Of a DNA stretch of 41,249 nt, positions 35,371 to 41,249 are shown piece by piece. The stretch is from assembly GCA_003225535.1 (NCBI GenBank), contig QIAL01000362.1, forward strand, positions 1 through 41,249, read 5' to 3'. The position numbers were made by a program, and so were the translations under genes. Each line of letters starts with the position of its first letter. The first letter of the stretch is position 1. The stretch is from Acidobacteriota bacterium (GTDB lineage: Bacteria > Acidobacteriota > Terriglobia > Terriglobales > Acidobacteriaceae). A model generated the notes under the pieces. That model saw nothing but the letters and a program-made list of their open reading frames with translations. It was not told the DNA's origin and ran no database searches.

Positions 35371-35417
35371 TGTAGCGACAGCCGCCTCGGCTGTCCCGCG
35401 AAGGCGAAGCCAAGCGG
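35371..35417. repeat. Palindromic dispersed repeat, form A (intergenic copy)
   Basis: A 47-bp unit starting TGTAGCGACAGCCGCCTCGG, with the hairpin GACAGCCG-CCT-CGGCTGTC, followed by CGCGAAGGCGAAGCC. It differs at two positions from the copy at 36044-36090 inside the M23 peptidase frame. It lies between the APC permease and L,D-transpeptidase genes. Confidence 0.85.
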
Positions 35418-35440
35418 AATCTTCCCTGCTGCCCGCGCTC

Positions 35441-35934
35441 TCACTGCCGAATCTCAATCGCCGTCCCATCCCCCACTGCCTTCCAAATCTCCTCAATCTC
35501 CTCGTCAGTTACTGCGATGCACCCATCCGTCCAATCCTTCGCCCGATGTGAAGCCCCAACCCACCCATATCCATTCGGCAGTCCATGCACAAACACATCT
35601 CCACCCGGAGAAACCCCTTGCGCTCGCGCCGCTGCCCGATCCCGCGCGTTCGGATACGAAATGTGAATCGACTTGTGAAATTGACTGTGCGCATTCCGCG
35701 AATCGAGAACGTAGATTCCCTCCGGAGTCTTGTGATCCCCCTGCCGCGTCTTCGCCCCTACCGGATCTCCACCCAGCGCCACCCTATAAGATTTGATGAC
35801 CTGCCCCCGGTCAGCAACTGCAGCATGCGCTCCTTCTTCAGCACCACCACTCGATCCGCATGCAACGGCTTCGCCGCCGTCTGCGCCATCGCCATCCCGC
35901 ACAGCATCCAAGCAGTAAGCACCCAGATTCGCAT
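35441..35934 (-). pseudogene. L,D-transpeptidase (YkuD fold) with a one-base frameshift
   Basis: The N-terminus MRIWVLTAWMLCGMAMAQTA (start at 35934) is a signal peptide, followed by ADRVVVLKKERMLQLL. The catalytic part continues in another frame as GQVIKSYRVALGGDPVGAKT, GDHKTPEGIYVLDSRN, HISYPNARD, then the active site VFVHGLPNGYGW and DWTDGCIAVTDEEIEEIW, with nucleophilic Cys and the conserved His. The two frames abut at about 35803-35810 within a run of five Gs/Cs. Adding one base restores a continuous L,D-transpeptidase, so this is a simple indel or a sequencing error rather than a large loss. The enzyme would form 3-3 peptidoglycan cross-links or attach proteins to the wall. It is divergent from the M23 peptidase gene. 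Confidence 0.82.
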
Positions 35935-35973
35935 GCCCGGATTATAGCCACCAAATGCTACGCTGATGGAGTG

Positions 35974-36975
35974 ATGCCGCCCGAACTCATGTGGGAACCA
36001 ACTCGCAAGCCACAATCCAAACTGCCGTGGATGTCTCAACTCATGTGGCGACAGCCGCCTCGGCTGTCCCGCGAAGGCGAAGCCGAGCGGCCCCGACCAC
36101 AAACTCTTCCCCTCTGCCTAGGCCTGACCTTGCTTGTTCTCACCTTGCCCCTACACGCAGCCATCCCCTGGACCATCCACACACAACCCACCCGCCTCCT
36201 GAACGGCGCCCCCGTCCTATTCCAAGTAAAAGCGCCGACAAAGCTAGATTCCTTAGCCGGCACATGGCTCGGCCACCAACTTTCCTTCAGCTACAGCCCA
36301 TCTGCCAAGGTTTGGTTCGCTTTGGCTGGTGTCAGTTTCGAGACAAAGCCCGGAAAGTACACGCTCGAACTCGCGGGCGAGAACGCAGTGACGAAAACGC
36401 CTCTCAAGTTCAGTAGCACTTTCACTGTCGCTCGTGCACAATACCCTGAGATCAAAGTCGAACTATCGGTCGAAAAGAAATTCACTGAGCCTAGCCCCGA
36501 ACAGCTGAAGCAAATTGACGAATCGAAGAAGGTTAAAGAGGAATACCTCGGTCGCGTCACTCCCGACCGCGAATGGAATGGAAATTTCGCAGCCCCCGTC
36601 GATGCGCCGACCTCTGACGTCTTCGGTTCTCGACGCATCTTCAACGGAGTGGCCCAGAGAGAGCACCAAGGCCTCGACTACCGCGTCCCCACAGGAACAC
36701 CCGTCGCCGCCATGAACGACGGCACAATCCTGCTCGCCCGCTTTCTATATTTTGAAGGAAATTGTGTAGTGATCGATCACGGCCAGGGGCTACTCACCTT
36801 GTACTTCCATATGTCCGAATTGAAAGTGAAGGAAGGAGACCCTGTAAAACGCGGTCAACTGATCGGTCTCAGCGGAGGCACCGGTCGCGCCACCGGACCT
36901 CACCTCCATGTCGCCGTCCGCTGGCAAGCCACCTATCTCGATCCCGCCCGCCTTATGCAACTATCTGTCCCGTAA
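35974..36975 (+). CDS. M23-family (LytM) peptidoglycan endopeptidase with a repeat in its N-terminus
   Basis: About 333 residues. The C-terminal domain has the zinc ligands of M23 peptidases, H-x(3)-D in REHQGLDYRVPTGTPVAAMN and HxH in TGPHLHVAVRW, plus VVIDHGQGLLTLYFHMSELK. It should cleave peptide cross-bridges in the periplasm. The signal peptide hydrophobic core is LCLGLTLLVLTLPLHAA. Just before it, a form A repeat (36044-36090) is translated as WRQPPRLSREGEAERP. The ATG at 35974 is the most upstream plausible start, but its GGAG is very close. ATGs at 36031 and 36043 are alternatives, and the last would make the repeat supply the first codons. The gene is divergent from the L,D-transpeptidase. 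Confidence 0.87.
   Translation: MPPELMWEPTRKPQSKLPWMSQLMWRQPPRLSREGEAERPRPQTLPLCLGLTLLVLTLPLHAAIPWTIHTQPTRLLNGAPVLFQVKAPTKLDSLAGTWLGHQLSFSYSPSAKVWFALAGVSFETKPGKYTLELAGENAVTKTPLKFSSTFTVARAQYPEIKVELSVEKKFTEPSPEQLKQIDESKKVKEEYLGRVTPDREWNGNFAAPVDAPTSDVFGSRRIFNGVAQREHQGLDYRVPTGTPVAAMNDGTILLARFLYFEGNCVVIDHGQGLLTLYFHMSELKVKEGDPVKRGQLIGLSGGTGRATGPHLHVAVRWQATYLDPARLMQLSVP
36044..36090. repeat. Palindromic dispersed repeat, form A (inside the M23 peptidase frame)
   Basis: 47 bp, 45 of them identical to 35371-35417. It lies in the region coding for the N-terminal side of the signal peptide and stays open in the host frame. Confidence 0.85.
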
Positions 36976-36994
36976 GCGTACCCAAAAACCCTTG

Positions 36995-38965
36995 TCATCC
37001 CGAGCCGCGGCCTTTCGCGGCTCCCCCCGACACTCGTCCTCGCCCGCGCAGCGCTTGATTCAACTCGTCCTTCAGTCCCAGATTTCGAATCAACCGATGC
37101 AGATAATTCGGGTGCACTCCCAGTATTCCCGCCGCTTCCACGTAATTCCCGCCAGTCTGCTCCACCGCATCCAGAATCAACTGCTTCTTCAACTCCTTCA
37201 CGCTGCCGTGATACTTCCCCTCGGTGATGTCCTCCGGCGCATTCTGCTCCAGCAGCGATTCCGGCAGATCTTCCAGCAAAACCATGTCCGACGATCCCAT
37301 CACCAGCGATCGCTCAATCGCGTTTTCCAGTTCGCGCACATTTCCCGGCCATTCGTAATGGACCAGCGCGGCCATCGCCTCGCGTGAAATCGGTTTCGCT
37401 TTCACCCGGCACCGCATCGCATATTTCTGCAGAAAATGCCGCGTCAGCATTGGAATATCTTCCCGTCTCTCGCGCAGCGGAGGCATGGTCATCTTCACCA
37501 CTGCCAGCCGGTAATAAAGATCCTGGCGGAATTCTACCTTCCGCACTGCGTCTTCCAGATCGCGATTCGTTGCCGCGATCAGCCGGATATTCACCTTGAT
37601 CGGATGCGTCCCGCCCACGCGCTCAAACTCCCGCTCCTGCAAAACGCGCAGCAGTTTCACCTGCAGCGCCGGAGCTAGTTCGCCGATCTCGTCCAGGAAT
37701 ACCACTCCGCCATCGGCAACTTCCAGCCGTCCCTTTTTCTGCGTTGCCGCCCCGGTAAACGCGCCCCGTTCATGTCCGAATAGATCGTCCTCCAGAAGTG
37801 TCTCGGGGATGGCCGCACAATTGATCGCGACGAATGGCTTGGTCGCCCGCGGGCTGTTCCGATGCAGCGCCTTCGCCACCAGTTCTTTTCCCGTTCCGCT
37901 TTCGCCTTCGATCAGAACCGTCGAATCCGACGGCGCAACTCGCGCCAGGAATTGGAAAATCTCCTTCATCCGCGCGCCCTCTCCCACCAGGCTTTGGTCC
38001 TGCCTGATTTCCGTCAAGAGACGCTGATTCTCCTGTTCCAGCCATTGCAACCGGCGCGCATTATCCAGCGCCACCGCCGAAACTCCCGCCACTCCCGCCA
38101 TCAGTTGCAGATGTTCTTCATTGAAACGGTTCGCCGCATTCGTGCTATCGAGATAGATGCATCCGATCATCCGCTGAAAAACGCTCAGCGGAACGCATAC
38201 CAGAGACCGGACGTGAGAAGCTACCAGGCTCTCCACCTCCCGAAGATTCCCGCTCGACGCGATGTCCACGCCTAGAATCGCAACATTCTCTTTCATCACC
38301 TTCCGGGCAATGGTTCGGCTCACTCGCACCAATTGCGGCTGTCCGCCCTGCCGCGTTCGCGCATAGAGCGAATTGAATTCCTGGCCCTCGCCTTCTGAGA
38401 GCAGAATCGCCCCTCGGCCCGCCGGTACTACTTCGAAGATCAAGTCCAGCAATTGCGCCTGCAACTCTTCCAGATCGCGGATCGCATGCACCACCCGGCT
38501 GATCTTCAGCAACGCATTCAGATTTCGCCCCACCTGTGATGTCGCCGGAAGTTCCTTCAGCAATCGGTCCGGCTGCAGATACACCGCTTCCTTGGGATGA
38601 ATCAGCCGAGTCTCTGCCATCGGCTGCCCGTCGTCGAACTCCACCTGGCTCGCAGATGCCGCTCGATCCTCATCGTCCACCAGGAACAGAAATAGTGAGT
38701 CCCCGGTCGTAATCTCATCCCCATGATGGAGATACTGCTCCTTCATCGGATTGCCATTCACCAGCGTTCCGTTGCGGCTCTCCAGATCCTTGATCGAAAA
38801 GCGCCCGTCTTCTTCTTGACGCAGCAGGCAATGTTTTCGGGAAACGGACGGATCGACAATTGCCACCACATTTGCCGGATCGCGACCGATCGTGGCTTCT
38901 CCGTCCGGCAACGGAATGGTCAGGTCTTTCGAGGGTCCCGCAATCACCAGTAGTCTGGGCCGCAA
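36995..38965 (-). CDS. FHA-GAF-AAA+ sigma-54-dependent transcriptional activator
   Basis: 656 residues. An FHA domain (about 15-100; [31 protein letters not shown]) recognises phosphothreonine. A GAF-like domain spans about 150-310. The AAA+ domain has Walker A GESGTGKE, the sigma-54 contact loop GAFTGA and Walker [13 protein letters not shown], with arginine-finger region [10 protein letters not shown] Fis-type HTH follows ([20 protein letters not shown]), and a basic Gly-rich tail ends the protein. It replaces the usual receiver with FHA plus GAF, so the input is probably a Ser/Thr kinase signal and a small ligand. The TTG start at 38965 has GGGAG six bases upstream. It should remodel RNA polymerase-sigma-54 at -24/-12 promoters. 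Confidence 0.94.
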   Translation of the reverse strand: MRPRLLVIAGPSKDLTIPLPDGEATIGRDPANVVAIVDPSVSRKHCLLRQEEDGRFSIKDLESRNGTLVNGNPMKEQYLHHGDEITTGDSLFLFLVDDEDRAASASQVEFDDGQPMAETRLIHPKEAVYLQPDRLLKELPATSQVGRNLNALLKISRVVHAIRDLEELQAQLLDLIFEVVPAGRGAILLSEGEGQEFNSLYARTRQGGQPQLVRVSRTIARKVMKENVAILGVDIASSGNLREVESLVASHVRSLVCVPLSVFQRMIGCIYLDSTNAANRFNEEHLQLMAGVAGVSAVALDNARRLQWLEQENQRLLTEIRQDQSLVGEGARMKEIFQFLARVAPSDSTVLIEGESGTGKELVAKALHRNSPRATKPFVAINCAAIPETLLEDDLFGHERGAFTGAATQKKGRLEVADGGVVFLDEIGELAPALQVKLLRVLQEREFERVGGTHPIKVNIRLIAATNRDLEDAVRKVEFRQDLYYRLAVVKMTMPPLRERREDIPMLTRHFLQKYAMRCRVKAKPISREAMAALVHYEWPGNVRELENAIERSLVMGSSDMVLLEDLPESLLEQNAPEDITEGKYHGSVKELKKQLILDAVEQTGGNYVEAAGILGVHPNYLHRLIRNLGLKDELNQALRGRGRVSGGAAKGRGSG

Positions 38966-39560
38966 TCAGGTCTCCCAAGGGGGTGCAGAATCTTCTACCA
39001 TAGCGCGGCCCGATTTGCATGAGCCACCTTCACCTTTTTCAATATCCGAACAGTTAGTCCGACTATCCGTTCAGATAGCTCCGTTCATGGATCCATCTCC
39101 CCGAGCGCTAGGCGGAATCAAAATCCTCCAAGCTAAATCATTGCAGGAACACCATTTCCACCTACACAGGAAGATCGTGGGGTGCTCCTTCAAACTTGGA
39201 ATATGGATTGCTACCTATCAGGATGCGGATGCTCGGCAAAAGCGATGGGGGAAGCGCTTTTCGAGAAGTTCTAGCCGGTCAACGCCAAAATCAGAGGCTC
39301 GGGGGACCCCCTCATCGAGCCTCTGTTTTTTGCGCCTAAAGAGGGACCATTAAAGCGGCGTTCGTGGAATACCCTGCCTCGCCGCACTATCTGCGAAGAG
39401 CCGCTCTTGATTCTGTGTAGAGACTCTGGCAGAAGATTCTGTGTAGCCGCTGCCGCCGTCCTGCCGCTCGACCGGGAGACGCTCGCCGGATGTGCCGTGG
39501 AAGAGCGGCCCTTTAGGGCCGCGTTGGAATCCTTAAAAAAAGGGGCTTTAGCCACAGTGG
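38966..39560. other. Intergenic region with terminators and possible RNA gene
   Basis: About 595 bases. It contains the upstream region of the FHA activator (minus), a strong hairpin with T6 on the plus strand at 39292-39331, and the double-hairpin repeat/terminator at 39505-39567. No protein-coding frame with domain character is found. The stretch 39060-39290 upstream of the plus-strand terminator is unexplained and could encode a small RNA. Confidence 0.5.
39292..39331 (+). terminator. Intrinsic terminator with no assigned plus-strand gene
   Basis: A perfect 10-bp stem CAGAGGCTCG / CGAGCCTCTG with a 14-nt loop is followed directly by TTTTTT on the plus strand. The minus-strand side ends in ATTTTGG, so it may be bidirectional. 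The minus-strand lhr gene already has its own terminator nearer its stop. Confidence 0.75.
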
Positions 39561-39567
39561 CTACCCC
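39505..39567 (-). terminator. Terminator of the lhr-like gene within a double-hairpin repeat
   Basis: On the minus strand, GGGG-TAGCCAC-T-GTGGCTA-AAG-CCCC is followed by TTTTTTT (39541-39535), a classic intrinsic terminator whose stem overlaps the stop codon. A second hairpin, GCGGCCCT-AA-AGGGCCGC type, lies just beyond at 39505-39522. The two-hairpin plan resembles the repeat at 17044-17110. Confidence 0.75.
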
Positions 39568-41249
39568 GCCGCCTCACTGACCAGCGCACTCGACCCCGCC
39601 ACCACCGCCACCCCATCCCGATAACTCACCGTCCGACCGGAAATCGCCGGCACCCTTTCCCCCGGCACAAGGATCCCCACCAGATTCAACGGATCCGCCG
39701 CCGACAGAGTAATCGTCTCTCCGCTCAACGGCAGGCTGCGCATCGACCGCACCGACTCGACTGCCACCGGCAGCGCGAACTGCTCGCCCAGAAATCCATC
39801 CACGAATCTTCCCCCGCGAATCTCTCCCCGATCTTCCAGTCGCCGGAAAGCCATCAGCAACTCGCGCCACGAAGGCAGATTCGCCTCCCGCGCCAACAAA
39901 TCGCGAATCACAATCCCATACCGCCGCAACAGCATCCAGCACGCCGCCTCCACCGCCCGCGGACGCTCCACGGCCGCATCTGCATGCAGCAGCGCCCAAC
40001 GTCCCGAACTGTGCCTCGGCCGCACGCTGCGTCCGCTTCCCTGTCCTGCCCTCCGCTTCGGATCAATCAGCGCCCGCAGATTATCGAACCCATCGGCTGT
40101 CACCAGCCCACCCGCCACCAACTCCCACAACGCAGTCTCAATCTCCGCTTTCAATTTCCCAGTCCCGCGCACGATGTCCGCAAAGAAAGACGCCCCCCGC
40201 GCCTTCAGGAACTCGAACACAACCTCCGCGCTATTACTCAACCCGCGCGCCTGATGGGAGTCATCATCCCGAGGGTGCCCCACCCTTGTCGCGTTTTGTG
40301 CGACAGGGTGGGGATTTTGACGTACCCCCATCCAATCCGCTTCCTCGCGCACAAAGAACGTAATCGGAGCCACGCTGGTAGGAATGACTCGTCGCTGCCG
40401 AGGCACAGCCCCATCAGAAGTTCCACTAGTTTCCAGCGTAGCCGGATGCGGCGACAACCTCCCCCATCCCACCACTCCCGTCAGGCAAAGCTGATCCAGC
40501 CACTTCGGATCGTAATCCGTCACCCGCCGCGCCAGCACCTGCCGCTCCCACGCATTCGCCGGAACCTCAAACCCCTGCAACTGCTGCAAGACTTCCATCG
40601 TCCCGCGCTCGCCCGCAGCCTGCGATCCTGGAGCCACATGCTGCCACCGCAACAACCACCGCAAAAACTGCGCCGCCGTAACCGGCTCAATCTGCTTCCG
40701 CAGCATCCCCACAGTCAGCCGATGTATGCGAGCCAAAAGTCTCCGCTCACACCACTCAACCTCAGATTCTTGAGAGGAATATGTGGGGACAGCCGCCATC
40801 GGTTGTCCAGTCGAGCGATGCTCGACAGGATTGTGTGGCGTGGGCGCTCCCGCCCGCGCACTGCCAGAGCCAGTAAACGACCCACGCAGGACAGTCCCCG
40901 CCGCCTCCATGCGCAGCAGCCCCTTCTCAATATCCGAACCCGAAAGCCCGAGCCGATCCCCAAGCTGCGAAGCAGTAGTAGGCCCAATCGCCGACATCCA
41001 CCCCATGACAAGACTCAGCAGCGCCTCATCCCGCGAGATCTCCCCTGTCTCCACCTCAGCCAGACTCCGCTCAAACCGAGCCCCCGGAAACAGCGCCTGA
41101 AACGATTGCGCCCGCTCCGCCGCTACCCAATACCGCCGGCCATCCAGCGAAGCAACACCCGCCCGCCCCTGATCCACAAGTCGTTCGAAGAAGCGCCCCC
41201 AATCTCCACTGCTCGTGTAGGGGCGGACGCCTTCGTCCGCCCCGCCGAG
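39561..41249 (-). CDS. lhr: Lhr-type DNA/RNA helicase, C-terminal part (5' truncated at window edge), with three in-frame repeat insertions
   Basis: The frame is open to the right edge, so only the C-terminal 562 codons are visible. Blocks typical of the long Lhr C-terminal region are present: GRRYWVAAERAQSFQALFPG, winged-helix segments (ARIHRLTVGMLRKQIEPVTA, QFLRWLLRWQHVAPGSQAAG), and the end RYGIVIRDLLAREANLPSWR, GEIRGGRFVDGFLGEQFALP and LSAADPLNLVGILVPG. The helicase motor domains would lie outside. Lhr acts in DNA repair as a 3'-5' translocase. Three palindromic repeats (41216-41249, 40782-40862, 40278-40313) are read through in frame. They encode Pro/Arg/Ala-rich peptides such as RQNPHPVAQNATRVGHP that interrupt otherwise conserved domains. 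Confidence 0.85.
   Translation of the reverse strand, partial: LGGADEGVRPYTSSGDWGRFFERLVDQGRAGVASLDGRRYWVAAERAQSFQALFPGARFERSLAEVETGEISRDEALLSLVMGWMSAIGPTTASQLGDRLGLSGSDIEKGLLRMEAAGTVLRGSFTGSGSARAGAPTPHNPVEHRSTGQPMAAVPTYSSQESEVEWCERRLLARIHRLTVGMLRKQIEPVTAAQFLRWLLRWQHVAPGSQAAGERGTMEVLQQLQGFEVPANAWERQVLARRVTDYDPKWLDQLCLTGVVGWGRLSPHPATLETSGTSDGAVPRQRRVIPTSVAPITFFVREEADWMGVRQNPHPVAQNATRVGHPRDDDSHQARGLSNSAEVVFEFLKARGASFFADIVRGTGKLKAEIETALWELVAGGLVTADGFDNLRALIDPKRRAGQGSGRSVRPRHSSGRWALLHADAAVERPRAVEAACWMLLRRYGIVIRDLLAREANLPSWRELLMAFRRLEDRGEIRGGRFVDGFLGEQFALPVAVESVRSMRSLPLSGETITLSAADPLNLVGILVPGERVPAISGRTVSYRDGVAVVAGSSALVSEAAG
40278..40313. repeat. Palindromic repeat (form D) inside the lhr fragment
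   Basis: CCCCACCCTTGTCGC pairs with GCGACAGGGTGGGG around GTTTTGT, with one bulged base. It is translated on the minus strand in the lhr frame. No second copy of this exact form is in the window. Confidence 0.7.
40782..40862. repeat. Composite palindromic repeat (form B plus a second unit) inside the lhr fragment
   Basis: TGTGGGGACAGCCGCCATCG and the GTCGAG/CTCGAC hairpin match form B at 10785-10834. A further TGGGCGCTCCCGCCC hairpin follows. On the minus strand it encodes a Gly/Ala/Pro-rich run (GSARAGAPTPHNPVEHRSTG and beyond) in frame with the helicase. Confidence 0.75.
41216..41249. repeat. Palindromic repeat at the right edge, inside the lhr frame
   Basis: TGTAG is followed by the perfect hairpin GGGGCGGACG-CCTT-CGTCCGCCCC. 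The shared TGTAG entry resembles form A. The unit is read in the lhr frame on the minus strand and is cut by the window end. Confidence 0.65.

Noticed and set aside
1-41249. CRISPR array or insertion sequence
   Set aside because: No regularly spaced repeats of 25-40 bp with unique spacers, and no transposase gene, were seen on either strand.

Overview
The window looks like a chromosomal segment of an Acidobacteriota bacterium, probably of the Koribacter/Terriglobales type. This is inferred from the 1,147-residue carboxypeptidase-regulatory-domain TonB receptor, the style of the integrases, the Ig-domain lipoprotein with a proline-rich linker, and the many short palindromic intergenic repeats. 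It combines housekeeping genes with two tRNA-associated integration events.

Layout. Positions 1-1273 hold the end of an integrated element: an excisionase-like tail and an intact tyrosine integrase facing the 3' end of tRNA-Ser(GGA). Positions 1397-10630 are ordinary chromosome: a PilZ protein and an atypical LuxR-type regulator, a tldD/tldE pair with a SnoaL-like gene, asnA, a small IPT-domain lipoprotein, and pyrG-kdsA. tRNA-Ala(GGC) at 10951-11026 marks the left end of an approximately 18.4-kb genomic island. The right end is an exact 58-bp copy of the tRNA 3' half plus flank at 29299-29356. After the island come a Tat-exported multicopper oxidase, an Ig-domain lipoprotein, an amino acid permease, two cell-wall enzymes (L,D-transpeptidase and M23 peptidase), an FHA-GAF-AAA+ sigma-54 activator, and the C-terminal part of an Lhr-type helicase that runs off the right edge.

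The island cargo forms a coherent organic-acid module. It has a two-component system followed by a citrate-type MHS symporter; a Tat-signal MmgE/PrpD protein followed by a tartrate/D-malate-type dehydrogenase; and, convergent to these, a large TonB receptor, an ACS-family (tartrate-transporter-like) MFS protein and two secreted YVTN beta-propellers. I infer sensing, outer- and inner-membrane uptake, and oxidation of a di- or tricarboxylic acid. The substrate is not evident from sequence.

Two window-wide oddities stand out. First, palindromic repeats of at least two related forms occur between genes and also inside reading frames (tldE, the M23 peptidase N-terminus, three sites in the lhr fragment) without breaking the frame, like Rickettsia palindromic elements. 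Second, several conserved genes (tldD, pyrG twice, MmgE/PrpD, the island integrase remnant, an AMIN-Sel1 gene) each lack a short conserved segment of roughly 15-30 residues. As pyrG is normally essential, assembly error at conserved segments is a serious alternative to real gene decay.
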